Counted from the stretch's first letter, positions 27,284 to 37,684 are shown. The stretch is DNA of 64,000 nucleotides from Streptosporangiaceae bacterium (GCA_030041275.1 JASHOE010000013.1:1-64000), one strand, 5' to 3'. Notes: generated by a model from the sequence alone, not told the origin. Numbers and translations are program-made.

Positions 27284-27643
27284 TCAGGCCCCGCGGCGCA
27301 GCATTGACCCAGGCGTCTGGCGCAGCCGCTCGAGCGCCTCGGCGAGGATCGCGGCGCCGTCGGTGTCGTTGCGGCGCTCTTTCACATAAGCCAGGTGGGT
27401 CTTGTAGGGTTCGGCGTGCGGCGGCGCAGGCGGGTTAGCCTCATCCTGACCGGCTGGCAGGCCGCAGCGAGGGCACTCCCAGAATTCGGGGATGGACGCG
27501 TCCGTAGCGAAGCTGGGGATGGTCTGGTGCTGGTTGCAGCACCAGAACGAGACGCGCACGCGAGGAGCGGCCTCGCCTCGTTCCGCCTCGCCCATGGGCC
27601 CGGCCCCAACCCGGCTGCCACGAATGGCATTGCCACTGCTCAC
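27284..27643 (-). CDS. rbpA: RNA polymerase-binding protein RbpA
   Basis: A 119-residue transcription factor specific to actinobacteria that binds RNA polymerase and principal sigma factors and stabilises open complexes. The N-terminal GNAIRGSRVGAGPMGEAERG is nearly identical to the Streptomyces protein. The core has the zinc-type cysteines WCCNQH and CPRCGLPAG, and the C-terminal sigma-interaction helix follows KTHLAYVKERR. The GTG start has a GAGGGG site upstream. It lies downstream of secG in the glycolytic block. Confidence 0.96.
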   Translation of the reverse strand: MSSGNAIRGSRVGAGPMGEAERGEAAPRVRVSFWCCNQHQTIPSFATDASIPEFWECPRCGLPAGQDEANPPAPPHAEPYKTHLAYVKERRNDTDGAAILAEALERLRQTPGSMLRRGA

Positions 27644-27695
27644 TGCTCACCCCTCGGTCACGACACGCCTGCCGCAGCGCTCGGCTGCGGTGGCA

Positions 27696-27923
27696 CTACT
27701 TGTCCAGGATCCCCAGAGCCACGATGCAGACGAACCAGATGATGCCGGTCGCGATGGTGATCCGGTCCAGATTCCGCTCCACCACCGACGACTGGCCGAG
27801 CGACGACGAGATACCGCCACCGAACAGGTCAGAGAGCCCGCCGCCTTTGCCCTTGTGCAGCAGCACAAGCAGCACCATCAGCAGGCTTGTGATGATCAAG
27901 ATCACAGAGAATGCGACAGTCAC
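27696..27923 (-). CDS. secG: Preprotein translocase subunit SecG
   Basis: A 75-residue protein with two transmembrane segments (about 5-22 and 52-70) joined by a glycine-rich cytoplasmic loop containing GKGGGLSDLFGGG. SecG supports SecYEG-dependent export. The conserved pgk-tpiA-secG order is kept. Confidence 0.95.
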   Translation of the reverse strand: MTVAFSVILIITSLLMVLLVLLHKGKGGGLSDLFGGGISSSLGQSSVVERNLDRITIATGIIWFVCIVALGILDK

Positions 27924-27978
27924 TGCGGTTACTCGTCTCCATATGTGCGGCGGCGCCGCCTAGTGGCCCGCCGGGGGT

Positions 27979-28782
27979 TCACCGGGAGCCGCCCCCCGGT
28001 ACGTCACGGTACCGGCAGATCCGGACAAACTCGCTGGCGTCCAGGCTTGCACCGCCTACTAGCGCTCCGTCGACGTCAGGCTCGGCCATGATCGCGGGCA
28101 TGGTGTCGGCTTTTACCGACCCGCCATACAGGATACGCATACTGCCGGCCACTACGTCCCCGTGAACGGCGGAAATCCGGCTCCGGATGGCCGCGCAAAC
28201 CTCCTCGGCATCACCCGGCGTCGCCACCTCGCCGGTGCCGATGGCCCAGACCGGCTCATAGGCGATGACCAGCCTCGCGACCTGCTCAGCCGACAGGCCC
28301 GCCAGCCCGCCGCCCAGCTGGGCCAGCGTGTACTCCAGGTGCCCGCCGTTCTGGCGCACCTCCAGCGGCTCGCCGACGCACAACAGAGGCGTCATCTCGG
28401 CCTGGAGGATGGCCCGGATCTTGGCGTTGACCAGCGCATCGTCCTCGTGATGGTACTGCCGCCGCTCCGAGTGTCCAGCCAGCACGAGGTGGCAGCCAAG
28501 CTTGGCCAGCATGCGGGCGGACACGTCCCCGGTGTAGGCGCCGTCGGGGTGGGGGGAGACGTCCTGCGCCCCGTAGAGCAGCCGGAGGCGGTCTCCGTCG
28601 ATCAGCGTCTGGACGCTCCGCAGCGCCGTGAATGGCGGCAGCACCGCGATGTCGGCCGCGGTGAAATCCTTGTCCACGAGGGCAAAACCCAGCCTCTGGG
28701 TGAGCGCGATGGCCTCAAGGTGGTTGTTGTGCATCTTCCAGTTACCCGCGATCAGCGGCTTCCTGGCGGCAGCTGCGGTCAC
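27979..28782 (-). CDS. tpiA: Triose-phosphate isomerase
   Basis: A 267-residue TIM-barrel enzyme that interconverts dihydroxyacetone phosphate and glyceraldehyde 3-phosphate. The substrate Lys is in GNWKMHN (about residue 15), the catalytic His in AGHSERR (about 105), and the catalytic Glu in [11 protein letters not shown] (about 175). Phosphate-binding GGSV follows. The GTG start overlaps the pgk stop (GTGA), so the two are co-translated. Confidence 0.97.
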   Translation of the reverse strand: MTAAAARKPLIAGNWKMHNNHLEAIALTQRLGFALVDKDFTAADIAVLPPFTALRSVQTLIDGDRLRLLYGAQDVSPHPDGAYTGDVSARMLAKLGCHLVLAGHSERRQYHHEDDALVNAKIRAILQAEMTPLLCVGEPLEVRQNGGHLEYTLAQLGGGLAGLSAEQVARLVIAYEPVWAIGTGEVATPGDAEEVCAAIRSRISAVHGDVVAGSMRILYGGSVKADTMPAIMAEPDVDGALVGGASLDASEFVRICRYRDVPGGGSR

Positions 28783-29996
28783 CGGGGCTCCTGACCGTCG
28801 GCAAGTGCAACCAGGCCGGGCAGGCTGGCGCCCTCCAGGTACTCCAGGCTCGCTCCGCCGCCGGTGGAGATGTGGCTGAAGGCGTCCTCGGGCACGCCGA
28901 GGCGCCGGATCGCGGCGGCCGAGTCCCCGCCGCCGACCACAGTGAAGCCGGGCAGCTTGCTGATGGCCTCGGCCACTGCGCGGGTCCCGGCGGCGAACGC
29001 CGGGAACTCGAACACGCCGACCGGGCCATTCCAGAACACGGTGGCGGCGTCAGCCAGTTTCTCGGCATACAGCTTCCGGGTGGCCGGGCCCATGTCCATG
29101 CCCTCCCGGTCCGCTGGGAACGCCGTGGCCGGGTAGACCTGATGGGCAGCGTCCGCGGCGAACCCGGTCGCACCAACCAGGTCGACGGGCAGCACGAGCT
29201 CGACACCGCGGGCCTGTGCGTCGGCCATGATCTGCCGGACGTCGTCGAGCCTGTCAGCCTCGAGCAGCGACCGACCGACCTCCAGACCCTGGGCGGCCAG
29301 GAAGGTGTACGACATGCCGCCACCGATGAGGATCCGGTCCGCCTTGCCCAGCAGGTTCGCGATCACACCCAGCTTGTCTGACGGCTTGGCTCCGCCCAGC
29401 ACGACGACGTACGGCCGCTCCGGGTGCGAGGTGAGCCGCTCCAAGACCGCGACCTCGGCCTGCACCAGCTCGCCGGCCGCGTGGGGCAGCAGCGCCGGGA
29501 CGTCGTAGACGCTGGCGTGCTTACGGTGCAGCGCACCGAATCCGTCGCCGACGTACGCGTCGGCCAGCGCGGCAAGCCGCCCCGCCAGCTCGCCCCTGAC
29601 GGTGTCGTCTTTGCTCGTCTCCGCAGGCTCGAACCGGACGTTCTCCAGCACCGCCACGTCACCGTCTGCCAGTCCCGCGGCGATCGCTCTGGCGGACTCC
29701 CCCGCTACGTCAGCCGCGAGCGGCACCGGACGGCCGAGCAACTCGGACAGCCTGGCCGCCACGGGGGCCAGCGACGGGCCGCCTGCCGCGCGCTCGGCAT
29801 AGGCGTCGCCCTTCGGCCGCCCGAGGTGAGCTGCGATCAGCAGCCGGCTACCCCGTTCCCGCAGATTGTTGATCGTTGGCAGGCTCGCCCGGATCCGGCC
29901 ATCGTCGGTGATCGTCGCGCCGTCCAGCGGAACGTTGAGGTCGGCCCGCAACAGGACGACCCGGCCAGCCACGGGGAGCGAGTCGAGGCCTTTCAT
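28779..29996 (-). CDS. pgk: Phosphoglycerate kinase
   Basis: A 405-residue enzyme that makes ATP from 1,3-bisphosphoglycerate. The N-terminal [10 protein letters not shown], the AHLGRPKG motif near residue 58 and the C-terminal nucleotide loop GGGDSAAAI with HISTGGGA are all present. I use the ATG at 29996; a TTG one codon upstream is also possible. A GAAGGAG site lies 13 nt upstream. In most actinobacteria gapA sits just before pgk, but here only an 88-bp spacer separates pgk from whiA. Confidence 0.97.
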   Translation of the reverse strand: MKGLDSLPVAGRVVLLRADLNVPLDGATITDDGRIRASLPTINNLRERGSRLLIAAHLGRPKGDAYAERAAGGPSLAPVAARLSELLGRPVPLAADVAGESARAIAAGLADGDVAVLENVRFEPAETSKDDTVRGELAGRLAALADAYVGDGFGALHRKHASVYDVPALLPHAAGELVQAEVAVLERLTSHPERPYVVVLGGAKPSDKLGVIANLLGKADRILIGGGMSYTFLAAQGLEVGRSLLEADRLDDVRQIMADAQARGVELVLPVDLVGATGFAADAAHQVYPATAFPADREGMDMGPATRKLYAEKLADAATVFWNGPVGVFEFPAFAAGTRAVAEAISKLPGFTVVGGGDSAAAIRRLGVPEDAFSHISTGGGASLEYLEGASLPGLVALADGQEPR

Positions 29997-30084
29997 CAAG
30001 CGGTCAGTGCTCCTTCGCCGTCATCGGTCCGTCCGTGACCTGCCATCGAAAACTCTATCGGACGCCGGTTCCGGCTCCTGGCAC

Positions 30085-31065
30085 CTAGGGCACCAGCATG
30101 TCGGCCGTCAGGCCCGCTTCGGTGCCAGGCACGCCCAGCTCGACGGCACGCCGGTCGGCGAGCGCCAGCAGGCGCCTGATCCGCCCGGCGATGGCGTCCT
30201 TGGTCAGGGCCGGCTCAGCCAGCTGGCCGAGTTCCTCCAGGCTCGCCTGCCGGTGCTTGATCCGGAGCTGGCCAGCCATGATGAGGTGCTCTGGCGCCTC
30301 AGCGCCGAGGATCTCCAGCGCCCGCTCTACCCGGGCGCCCGCGGCCACGGCGGCTCTGGCACTGCGCCTGAGGTTCGCGTCGTCGAAGTTGGCGAGCCGG
30401 TTGGCGGTGGCCCGGACCTCGCGCCGGATCCTGCGCTCCTCCCAGGCCAGCACGCTGTCGTGCGCTCCTAGGCGGGTCAGCAGGGCGCTAATCGCGTCGC
30501 CGTCACGGACGACAACCCGGTCTATCCCCCGGACGTCGCGCGCCTTGGCGTGGATCTTGAGCCGGCGGGCGGCGCCGACCATAGCCAGCGCCGCCTCAGG
30601 ACCAGGGCAGGTCAGCTCCAGCGACATTGACCGGCCAGGCTCGGTCAGGCTCCCGTGCGCCGGGAACGCGCCGCGCCAGGCTGCCTCGCAGTCACAGGTC
30701 GGACCCGACACGACCTGCCGCGGCAGCCCGCGCACCGGCCGGCCTCGGCTATCGACGAGGCCAGCCTGCCTGGCCAGGCTCTCGCCGTCGGCCTGCACCC
30801 GCACCACGTACCTGTTTCCCTTGCGCAGCCCGCCGGGCGCGAGCACGACCAGGTCGGATGCGTGCCCGAAGACCTCAGCGATGTCCTTGCGCAGACGGCG
30901 GGCCGCCGCCCCCGTGTCCAGCTCGGCCTCCACGACGATGCGGCCCGCAGCCAGGTGCAGCCCGCCGGCAAACCGCAGGATGGTCGACACTTCGGCCTTG
31001 CGGCAGCACGGCTTCAGCACGGCCACCCGGCTGAGCTCGTCCTTGACCAGGCTGGTCAGCGCCAT
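30085..31065 (-). CDS. whiA: DNA-binding protein WhiA
   Basis: A 326-residue regulator with a LAGLIDADG-like N-terminal domain (about 1-210) and a C-terminal helix-turn-helix (about 230-310, with [20 protein letters not shown]). With WhiB it controls sporulation septation and cell division genes in Streptomyces and is conserved in most Gram-positives. It lies 5 bp after yvcK, in the conserved rapZ-yvcK-whiA order. Confidence 0.96.
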   Translation of the reverse strand: MALTSLVKDELSRVAVLKPCCRKAEVSTILRFAGGLHLAAGRIVVEAELDTGAAARRLRKDIAEVFGHASDLVVLAPGGLRKGNRYVVRVQADGESLARQAGLVDSRGRPVRGLPRQVVSGPTCDCEAAWRGAFPAHGSLTEPGRSMSLELTCPGPEAALAMVGAARRLKIHAKARDVRGIDRVVVRDGDAISALLTRLGAHDSVLAWEERRIRREVRATANRLANFDDANLRRSARAAVAAGARVERALEILGAEAPEHLIMAGQLRIKHRQASLEELGQLAEPALTKDAIAGRIRRLLALADRRAVELGVPGTEAGLTADMLVP

Positions 31066-31070
31066 GCGTC

Positions 31071-32090
31071 TCAGTCCCCTTCGAAAATTTGCGCGAACGC
31101 GCCCGCGAGCCGCAGCGGATCGTGCCGTGGTGACCCGTCGGCGACGGCCAGATCTGCGAGCACCAGTCGGGCGCCGAGACGGCCGGCTGCCTTTTCTAGC
31201 TCGGTGATCGAGCCGTGCGCCGCGACGCGGTCCGCGAGGACAACGTCGACCGCCAGGTCCGGGGCGTGATCCGACAGCACCTCCAGATGCGCATGCGGGG
31301 AGAAGCCCTCGGTCTCACCGGGTTGCGGCGCCAGATTCAGCGCTACCAGCCTCCGCGCACGAGTCCCCACCAGCGCCGCGGCCAGCTCAGGTACCAGCAG
31401 GTGCGGTAGCACGCTGGTGAACCACGAGCCAGGCCCGAGCACCACCCAGTCCGCCGCCCGGATCGCCTGCACTGCTTCCGGGCACGCGGGCGGGTCGGCG
31501 GGTATCAGCGATATCGACCGTACCCGTCCAGTCGTCGTCGCGCAGGCGACCTGACCGCGAACGATGGTCACCTCGTCCGGCCTGTCCGGATCTGCCCCTT
31601 CGACATCGGCCACGAGGTCGAGCGGCACGGCCGCCATGGGCAGTACCCGGCCGTGTGCGCCGAGCAGCCGGCCGACCCAGTCCAGGCCCTGCACCGTGTC
31701 GCCGAGCAGTTCCCACAGCGCCACGATCAGCACGTTGCCTACCGTGTGCCCGGTCAGGCCGCTGCCAGGCTGCCCGCTGTCAGGAGTCCCGCCGAGTGCG
31801 GCAGCCTTCGGCTCCGCGAACCGATGCTGGATCACGCGGCTCCAGGTGGTACCCCATTCGTCGTCGCCGCACAGCGCGGCCAGGGCCATCCGCAGGTCGC
31901 CCGGGGGCAGCACGCCGAACTCGCGGCGCAACCGACCGCTCGAACCGCCGTCGTCGGCGACCGTCACGATCGCGGTGAGATCTCTGGTTACCCGCCTGAG
32001 TCCGGAAAGCGAGGAGTACAGGCCGTGCCCGCCGCCAACGGCGACGACCTTGCGGTGCTGCGGACGTCCCTGCGGATAGCTGGCGGTCAC
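31071..32090 (-). CDS. yvcK: Gluconeogenesis factor YvcK/CuvA family protein
   Basis: A 339-residue protein of the CofD-like fold with the N-terminal [18 protein letters not shown] nucleotide loop at about 13-30 and [14 protein letters not shown] at about 45-58. Homologues bind UDP-GlcNAc and influence cell wall synthesis and growth on gluconeogenic carbon. The GTG at 32090 starts 1 bp after the rapZ stop; a TTG upstream would overlap rapZ. It lies in the conserved rapZ-yvcK-whiA operon. Confidence 0.94.
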   Translation of the reverse strand: MTASYPQGRPQHRKVVAVGGGHGLYSSLSGLRRVTRDLTAIVTVADDGGSSGRLRREFGVLPPGDLRMALAALCGDDEWGTTWSRVIQHRFAEPKAAALGGTPDSGQPGSGLTGHTVGNVLIVALWELLGDTVQGLDWVGRLLGAHGRVLPMAAVPLDLVADVEGADPDRPDEVTIVRGQVACATTTGRVRSISLIPADPPACPEAVQAIRAADWVVLGPGSWFTSVLPHLLVPELAAALVGTRARRLVALNLAPQPGETEGFSPHAHLEVLSDHAPDLAVDVVLADRVAAHGSITELEKAAGRLGARLVLADLAVADGSPRHDPLRLAGAFAQIFEGD

Positions 32091-32091
32091 G

Positions 32092-32970
32092 CTACTCCCG
32101 GCCAAGGTCCCGGTGCGTGACCTGAATGCCCGGCCAGGACTCCGCCAGCCGCGCGGCGATCCGGTCGGCCATGACCACGCTCCGGTGCTTGCCCCCGGTA
32201 CAGCCCACCGCGATAACGACGTCGTGGCGACCGCGGTGGCCGAAACCCTCCAGGGCGATGCCGGCGGCGCGCACGAACGCGTCGAGGAACTCGACCGCGC
32301 CTGGCTGGCCGAGCACGTAGTCGATGACCGCCTCGTCCTGGCCGCTTTGCGGCGCTAGCTCAGGCACCCACCGCGGGTTGGGCAGGAACCGGCAGTCCGC
32401 GACCATGTCGGCGTCCACCGGCAGGCCGTACTTGAACCCGAACGACATGACGTTCACCTGCAGCCCCACGTCACCCTCGGTGGCGAACACCTCGCGCACC
32501 CGGGCGCGAAGCTCGTGCACGTTCAGCTCACTGGTGTTGAGCACGAGGTCTGCCTCAGCGCGCATGCCTTGCAGGAGCTCGCGCTCGGCCGCGATGCCGT
32601 CCACCACGCGGCCACCCTCCTGCAGCGGGTGCGGCCGCGACACGCTGTCGAACCTGCGCACCAGGGTTTCGTCGGTTGCCTCGAGGAAGACAACGAAGGG
32701 CCGGACGCCACGCGCGCTGAGGTCGCTGATCGCCGACTTCAGGTCGGTCGAGAAGGCGCGGCTGCGAATATCCACGACGGCCGCAAGCCGCGGCACCGCG
32801 TGGCCTGCCCGCCTGGCCAGGTCCGCCATCGTGGGCAGGAGGTCGACCGGCAGGTTGTCGGCCACGAACCAGTCCAGGTCCTCCAGGGACTTGGCTACCG
32901 TGCTCCGCCCGGCGCCAGACAGCCCGGTGATGATGACGATCTCCTGCTGCGCCACCCCGTCAATACTCAT
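32092..32970 (-). CDS. rapZ: RNase adapter protein RapZ
   Basis: A 292-residue P-loop protein. The Walker A is GLSGAGRS (about residue 16), the Walker B-like segment is at about 75 (VVDIRSR), and the C-terminal domain contains [10 protein letters not shown], which binds nucleotide or amino sugar in relatives. In E. coli it directs RNase E to the GlmZ RNA; in actinobacteria its partner is unknown. The ATG overlaps the uvrC stop (ATGA). Confidence 0.95.
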   Translation of the reverse strand: MSIDGVAQQEIVIITGLSGAGRSTVAKSLEDLDWFVADNLPVDLLPTMADLARRAGHAVPRLAAVVDIRSRAFSTDLKSAISDLSARGVRPFVVFLEATDETLVRRFDSVSRPHPLQEGGRVVDGIAAERELLQGMRAEADLVLNTSELNVHELRARVREVFATEGDVGLQVNVMSFGFKYGLPVDADMVADCRFLPNPRWVPELAPQSGQDEAVIDYVLGQPGAVEFLDAFVRAAGIALEGFGHRGRHDVVIAVGCTGGKHRSVVMADRIAARLAESWPGIQVTHRDLGRE

Positions 32971-35003
32971 GCTCCGCCCCCCGCCGCCTGTGTCAGGTCA
33001 GGCTCCGCGCTCTCCTGCACGCTCGCGTCCGGCTCCTGATGCAGCGCACGGTACACCGCCTCAGCCGTCTGGCGGCCGAAGCCTGGCACGCCGGCGATCT
33101 CTGGCAGCGACGCGGCCTTCAGCTTGCGCACCGACCCGAACCGGCGCAGCAGCGCTCCCTTTCGCGCCGGGCCAAGTCCGGGCACGTCATCGAGCTCGCT
33201 CGTGGTCAGCGCGGCCGCGCGCCGGGACCTGTGGTAGGTGATGGCGAACCGATGCGCCTCGTCCCGCACGCGCTGCAGCAGGTATAGCCCCTCGCTGGAA
33301 CGGGGCAGGATAACCGGGCCGTCCGCTCCGGGCAGCCAGACCTCCTCCAGCCGTTTGGCCAGCCCGCAGACCGCGACGTCCACGACTCGGAGCTCGTCCA
33401 GTGCCCGCCCAGCAGCCGCCACCTGCGCCGGGCCGCCGTCGATCACCAGCAGGTTCGGCGGGTAGGAGAACTTGCGCCGGTCGCCCTCGGTGCCTGCAGC
33501 CAGCTCGTCCAGGCCGGGCGGGGTCGCCGCCTGCTCGTCCAGGTATCGCCGGAATCTGCGGCTGATCACCTCGTGGATGGCGGCCACATCGTCGGTTCCG
33601 TCCACGCCCCTGATGGCAAACCGGCGGTACTCCGACTTGCGCGCGAGCCCGTCCTCGAAGACGACCATGGAAGCGACGACGTGCGTGCCCTGCAGGTTGG
33701 ACACGTCATAGCTCTCGATCCGCAGCGGCGCCTCGTCCAGGCTGAGCGCCTCCTGGATCTCTCCCAGCGCCTGGCTGCGCGTGGTCAGGTCGCTGGCCCG
33801 CCGCGTCTTGTGCAACGCCAGCGTCTCGCCTGCATTGCGCGCGACGGTGTCGAGCAGCGCCTTCTTGTCCCCGCGCTGCGGCACCCGCAGGCTCACCCGC
33901 CCGCCGCGCTTGGCGCCCAGCCATTCCTCGACGGTCGCGACGTCGGGCGGCAGCGCCGGCACCACAACCTCACGCGGGATCGCCGAGAGCCGGGCGCGAG
34001 CCGACTCGGCGCCCCGCCCCTTGCCGTCTGTTGCCGCCGAAGCCGGCGGACCGTCCGCAGCGGCCGGGTCATCACCGTAGACCTGACCGAGGAAGTGCTC
34101 GACGAGCTCTCCCGACGTCACGTCCTCGACCTTGTCGAGCACCCAGCCACGTTGTCCGCGGACCCGGCCCCCGCGCACGTAGAAGATCTGGACCGCGGCC
34201 TCCAGCTGATCCTCGGCCAGCGCGATAACGTCGCAGTCGGTGCCGTCCGGCAGCACGACCGCCTGCTTCTCCAGCGCCCGCTGCAGCGCCTGGATGTCAT
34301 CGCGCAACCGGGCGGCGCGCTCGAACTCCTCGGCGGCCGCCGCCGCCCGCATCTGGGTTTCCAGCCGCCTGATGAACCGGCCCGTCTGGCCCGCCATGAA
34401 GTCGCAGAACTCCTCGGCAAGCCGACGGTGCGCCGCAGCGTCGATGCGGCCGACGCAGGGCGCCGAGCACTTGTCGATGTACCCGAGCAGGCAAGGCCGG
34501 CCGATCTGGCCTGCGCGCTTGAACACGCCCGCCGAGCACGTCCGCACCGGAAACACGCGCAGCAGGGTGTCCACGGTGTCCCGAATCGCCCAGGCGTGCG
34601 AGTACGGGCCGAAGTACCGCACGCCGCGGCGCTTGGCGCCGCGGAGCACTTGGACCCGCGGGAACTCCTCGTCCATGAGCACGGCGAGGTACGGATAGCT
34701 CTTGTCGTCTCGGTACCTGACGTTGAACCGGGGATCGAATTCCTTGATCCAGGAGTACTCAAGCTGCAGGGCCTCGACCTCGGTAGTCACGACCGTCCAG
34801 TCCACGCGCGCGGCGGCGCGCAGCATCGACTGCGTGCGCGGATGCAGGCTCGCGAAGTCGGCGAAATAGGAGTTGAGCCGCGAGCGCAGGCTCTTCGCCT
34901 TGCCGACGTAGACGACCCGGCCGCGCTCGTCTCTGAACCGGTAGACGCCGGGCGACTCGGGTATCGAGCCGGGCGCCGGCCGGTAGCTCGCCGGATCTGC
35001 CAC
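32967..35003 (-). CDS. uvrC: Excinuclease ABC subunit C
   Basis: A 678-residue nucleotide excision repair nuclease. The N-terminal GIY-YIG domain (about 14-95, GVYRFRD and [12 protein letters not shown]) makes the 3' cut, a UVR motif is at about 210-245, and the C-terminal RNase H-like domain (about 425-580, [11 protein letters not shown] and VIDGGPAQV) makes the 5' cut. Helix-hairpin-helix motifs end the protein ([17 protein letters not shown]). The GTG start follows TAGAGT by 6 nt. Length is normal for actinobacteria. Confidence 0.97.
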   Translation of the reverse strand: MADPASYRPAPGSIPESPGVYRFRDERGRVVYVGKAKSLRSRLNSYFADFASLHPRTQSMLRAAARVDWTVVTTEVEALQLEYSWIKEFDPRFNVRYRDDKSYPYLAVLMDEEFPRVQVLRGAKRRGVRYFGPYSHAWAIRDTVDTLLRVFPVRTCSAGVFKRAGQIGRPCLLGYIDKCSAPCVGRIDAAAHRRLAEEFCDFMAGQTGRFIRRLETQMRAAAAAEEFERAARLRDDIQALQRALEKQAVVLPDGTDCDVIALAEDQLEAAVQIFYVRGGRVRGQRGWVLDKVEDVTSGELVEHFLGQVYGDDPAAADGPPASAATDGKGRGAESARARLSAIPREVVVPALPPDVATVEEWLGAKRGGRVSLRVPQRGDKKALLDTVARNAGETLALHKTRRASDLTTRSQALGEIQEALSLDEAPLRIESYDVSNLQGTHVVASMVVFEDGLARKSEYRRFAIRGVDGTDDVAAIHEVISRRFRRYLDEQAATPPGLDELAAGTEGDRRKFSYPPNLLVIDGGPAQVAAAGRALDELRVVDVAVCGLAKRLEEVWLPGADGPVILPRSSEGLYLLQRVRDEAHRFAITYHRSRRAAALTTSELDDVPGLGPARKGALLRRFGSVRKLKAASLPEIAGVPGFGRQTAEAVYRALHQEPDASVQESAEPDLTQAAGGGA

Positions 35004-35009
35004 AAGGAA

Positions 35010-35015
35010 ACTCTA
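35010..35015 (-). promoter_or_regulatory. -10 hexamer for leaderless uvrC operon
   Basis: On the minus strand TAGAGT ends 6 nt before the GTG at 35003, so the uvrC-rapZ-yvcK-whiA message may be leaderless. Confidence 0.5.
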
Positions 35016-35089
35016 TGCAGTCCTGGCGACACCGGGACGGCATGCGCCAGTGACGCTCCGGCCCGGCGGCGCGCTCGCCGCGCGGGGTG

Positions 35090-35353
35090 CTATTCGCTGC
35101 CCGCGGCCCGGGCCGCCCGGAGCAGCTCAAGCACCTGGGACTCCAGGTACCGCCGGTGACCGCCCAGCGTCCGCACCGCCGTGAGCCGCCCGTCGCGCGC
35201 CCACCTGGTGACGGTCTTAGGGTCGACCCGGAACATCGAAGCCACCTCCGCCGGCGTCAGCAGCCGTTCATTCTCCGGCCGCGCCTGGCGGTCGTCCCGG
35301 TCCGCAGCTCCGTTGCCTGTGGACGCACCCGTGTTCACTGCCTCGCCTGCCAT
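35090..35353 (-). CDS. bldC: BldC-like MerR-family DNA-binding regulator
   Basis: An 87-residue single-domain protein. After about 28 polar residues comes a MerR-type winged helix (LLTPAEVASMFRVDPKTVTRWARDGRLTA region, then RTLGGHRRY). Apart from the N-terminal extension it is nearly identical to Streptomyces BldC, which binds direct repeats cooperatively and times the onset of sporulation. BldC has no effector domain, as here. An AT-rich island lies 45-95 bp upstream. A GTG five codons in is an alternative start. Confidence 0.92.
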   Translation of the reverse strand: MAGEAVNTGASTGNGAADRDDRQARPENERLLTPAEVASMFRVDPKTVTRWARDGRLTAVRTLGGHRRYLESQVLELLRAARAAGSE

Positions 35354-35395
35354 ATGCCCAAGCCCCCCGTGCTTGTCTGTATACCCCTGGCCAGC

Positions 35396-35445
35396 CCAAC
35401 TACTTATTAAGCGTATTAACGATAAATACCCCGTCGTTTATGTCC
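35396..35445. promoter_or_regulatory. AT-rich island upstream of bldC
   Basis: About 50 bp unusually rich in A and T for this window. It includes two TATTAA direct repeats (35405 and 35414), an imperfect GTATT/AATAC palindrome and the CGATAAATA core at 35420-35428 that also occurs upstream of lsr2. It is a plausible binding site for Lsr2 or for BldC itself, which prefers AT-rich direct repeats. A further palindrome, GGTCA-N6-TGACC, lies at 35456-35471. Confidence 0.45.
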
Positions 35446-35648
35446 GGATCTGCCAGGTCAACGTGATGACCGTTTTGCGCAGTGAATGGTGCGGTCCAAC
35501 CAGTACAGCGTGACTGCCCGGTCCATCGACGACCGGGTCCGGGTGAGACGGCCGACCTCAGCGGTCGCCCTCCACGACAAGGCGACGATGTATCTCCGAG
35601 GTGCCGTTGACCGGCCGAGACAGGCGCTGTTGCGACGTCCCCGGTATT

Positions 35649-36974
35649 GTGCCGGTTCCGGGTGCGCGCGGGTGCGTATCCCGCGCAGACCTGGAGGCCC
35701 CGATCGTCGGACTGATCGCCGTGACCACCGCCGCCGCGCTGGCCTGGCTGTACCTGCTGACCCTGCACGGCGGCTACTGGCGCACCAGCGAGCGGCTGCC
35801 GTCAGCCGGAAACCGAGCCAGCCCGCTCGGCGCTCCCGGCCGCCCGACAGCTCGGTCGGACAGGAAGCGAGTGCCCACCGTGACCGGCGTGGTCCCGGCC
35901 AGGAACGAGGCCGAGGTCCCGACCGTGACCGCCGTGGTCCCGGCCAGGAACGAGGCCGAGGTCCTCCCCCGCTGCCTGTCAACGCTGCTGGCTCAGGACT
36001 ACCCGGGCTTGCTGCGGGTCGTGGTCGTGGACGACGACAGCACCGACGGCACGGCCGCGGTGGCGACGCAGCTCGGCGCTGCCGCCGGGCGCGACCTGCT
36101 GGTCATCGGCGCACGCCCGACGGCTCCCGGCTGGGCGGGCAAGGTCTGGGCGATGTCAGAGGGCGTCGCAGCCGTCGGGTCCGAGGCGGAGTACATCTTG
36201 TTCACCGACGCCGACATCGCCTACGCACCCGGCACGCTGACCCGGCTGGTCCGGGCAGCGACCGGTAACCAGCTCACACTGGTGTCCCAGATGGCGCTGC
36301 TGCGCGCGAGCACGGGCGCAGAGAAGCTGCTGATCCCGGCGTTCGTGTACTTCTTCGCGCAGCTGTACCCGTTCCGCCGGGTGAACCGGCCGCGATCCAG
36401 GACCGCGGCGGCGGCGGGCGGCTGCATGCTCGTCAGATCTGACGCGTTGGCGGCGGCCGGCGGCCTCGGTGAGATCAGGTCCGCGCGGATCGACGACGTC
36501 GCCCTCGGCACGCTCGTCAAGCGCGCTGGCGGCCGTTGCTGGCTGGGCCTGACTACCGACGTGACGAGCCTGCGGCGCTACGACCGGCTGGCTGACATCT
36601 GGGACATGGTCGCCCGCAGCGCCTACACCCAGCTGCGTTACTCGCTGATCGCCACCGTCGGCTGCGTGCTGGCACTCGCCTGGCTGTACCTGCTGCCGCC
36701 CGTCGCGGCCGTGGCGGGCCTAGCGCTACTCGCAGCCGGCGGCAGCGCCGGGAGCGCCGGCTGGCTCCTCGCCGCGGGCATCGCGGGCTGGCTACTCATG
36801 ACCGTCAGCTACGCGCCCATGCTGCGGTTCTACCGGCTGTCGCCGCTGCGCGCGCCGAGTCTGCCGCTGATCGCGGCGCTGTACGCGGCCATGACTGCCG
36901 ACTCCGCGCGGCGCCACCTGGCTGGCCGCGGCGGCGCCTGGAAAGGCCGCGTCGTGTCGCCAGGCGACACCTAG
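35649..36974 (+). CDS. hpnB: Glycosyltransferase family 2, hopene-associated HpnB-like
   Basis: About 441 residues. An N-terminal membrane segment is followed by a GT-A domain (ARNEAE, VVVDDDSTDGT, FTDADIAYAPGT, with the TDAD metal site at about 185), the PRSRTAAAAGGCMLVR block typical of HpnB, and three C-terminal membrane helices. HpnB proteins occur with hopanoid genes, though their substrate is unsettled. Fifteen codons at 35871-35915 are duplicated in tandem just before the GT-A domain. The start is uncertain: GTG at 35649, 35601 or 35721 are all possible. The 3' end overlaps the convergent TetR gene by 4 bp. Confidence 0.78.
   Translation: MPVPGARGCVSRADLEAPIVGLIAVTTAAALAWLYLLTLHGGYWRTSERLPSAGNRASPLGAPGRPTARSDRKRVPTVTGVVPARNEAEVPTVTAVVPARNEAEVLPRCLSTLLAQDYPGLLRVVVVDDDSTDGTAAVATQLGAAAGRDLLVIGARPTAPGWAGKVWAMSEGVAAVGSEAEYILFTDADIAYAPGTLTRLVRAATGNQLTLVSQMALLRASTGAEKLLIPAFVYFFAQLYPFRRVNRPRSRTAAAAGGCMLVRSDALAAAGGLGEIRSARIDDVALGTLVKRAGGRCWLGLTTDVTSLRRYDRLADIWDMVARSAYTQLRYSLIATVGCVLALAWLYLLPPVAAVAGLALLAAGGSAGSAGWLLAAGIAGWLLMTVSYAPMLRFYRLSPLRAPSLPLIAALYAAMTADSARRHLAGRGGAWKGRVVSPGDT
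35871..35960 (+). repeat. 45-bp tandem duplication inside the glycosyltransferase gene
   Basis: Bases 35871-35915 and 35916-35960 are near-identical 45-bp units encoding VPTVT-G/A-VVPARNEAE twice. The second copy is the first strand of the catalytic GT-A fold, and the first copy is an in-frame insertion before it. Confidence 0.9.
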
Positions 36975-37582
36975 GCGAGCGCCGGCTGCGCGGCTGGGCG
37001 GGTGAAGCTGGCCAGCAGGTTCGTCGCCGCCACCCGGAACCGCTCGACGTCACCGTAGGGCCTGGCCACCAGCAGCGCACCCTCGAGGCTGCCGATGATC
37101 AGCCGGGCGGTGTCACGCGCCGTCCCGCCGTACTGCAGGCTGCCGTCCGAGCTGCCCTGCTCCAGGACGCCCTCGAGCCAGACCTCGTTCTGGTCGAAGA
37201 ATGCCATGACGGCGTCCTGCATCGGCTGCGGCAGCGTCTGATACTCGGCGGCGAGCATGCCGCACAGACACATCTTCCGCTTGCGCAGCACCTCCAGGTA
37301 CAGGTCGGCGTAACCGGACAGCCGGATACTCGCGGTCGCTGCAACCGCGTCCACACCGGCAAGCGACGCGGCGAATCTTTCGGCGTACCGAGATATCAGC
37401 GCCACCCCGAGGTCAGCCTTGCTGGCGAAGTGGTAGTGCAGCGCTGCCTTGGTGATCCCGAGCTCCGCCGAGATGTCCGCATAACTGAACCCGTTGAAGC
37501 CGCGGACCTGGACAAGCTGCTCGGCGATGTCCAGGATCCGGGCCGCGGTGCCCGCGTTCTGCTGCGTCATCTTGATCGCCAT
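36971..37582 (-). CDS. TetR/AcrR family transcriptional regulator
   Basis: A 203-residue repressor with an N-terminal helix-turn-helix (about 14-60: RILDIAEQLVQVRGF and KAALHYHFASKADL) and a C-terminal ligand domain containing two nearby cysteines (KMCLCGM, about residue 102), which could sense electrophiles or metal. It is divergent from a cupin gene. Two palindromic sites in the shared 136-bp spacer are its likely operators, so it probably controls itself and the cupin-DUF1059 pair. The start is preceded by a GGAG site. Confidence 0.92.
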   Translation of the reverse strand: MAIKMTQQNAGTAARILDIAEQLVQVRGFNGFSYADISAELGITKAALHYHFASKADLGVALISRYAERFAASLAGVDAVAATASIRLSGYADLYLEVLRKRKMCLCGMLAAEYQTLPQPMQDAVMAFFDQNEVWLEGVLEQGSSDGSLQYGGTARDTARLIIGSLEGALLVARPYGDVERFRVAATNLLASFTRPAAQPALA

Positions 37583-37622
37583 CGATGCTCCGGACTCCTT
37601 GAACTTCCTGAATTCCTTGACG

Positions 37623-37642
37623 CTGACCTACTAGTAAGTCAG
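37623..37642. promoter_or_regulatory. TetR operator candidate 1
   Basis: A 20-bp palindrome, CTGACCTACTAGTAAGTCAG, with a single mismatched pair. It lies 41 bp upstream of the TetR start, on the leader side of its promoter. Confidence 0.65.
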
Positions 37643-37663
37643 ACTCTTGTCTATCGCGAGGCA

Positions 37664-37684
37664 CTGACTTATCAATAGGTAAGT
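37664..37684. promoter_or_regulatory. TetR operator candidate 2 and cupin promoter
   Basis: A second, weaker copy (CTGACTTATCAATAGGTAAG) whose start is 41 bp from the first, four helical turns. It covers TATCAA at 37670-37675, a possible -10 for the cupin gene with TTGTCT at 37647-37652 as the -35 (17-bp spacer). Confidence 0.55.
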
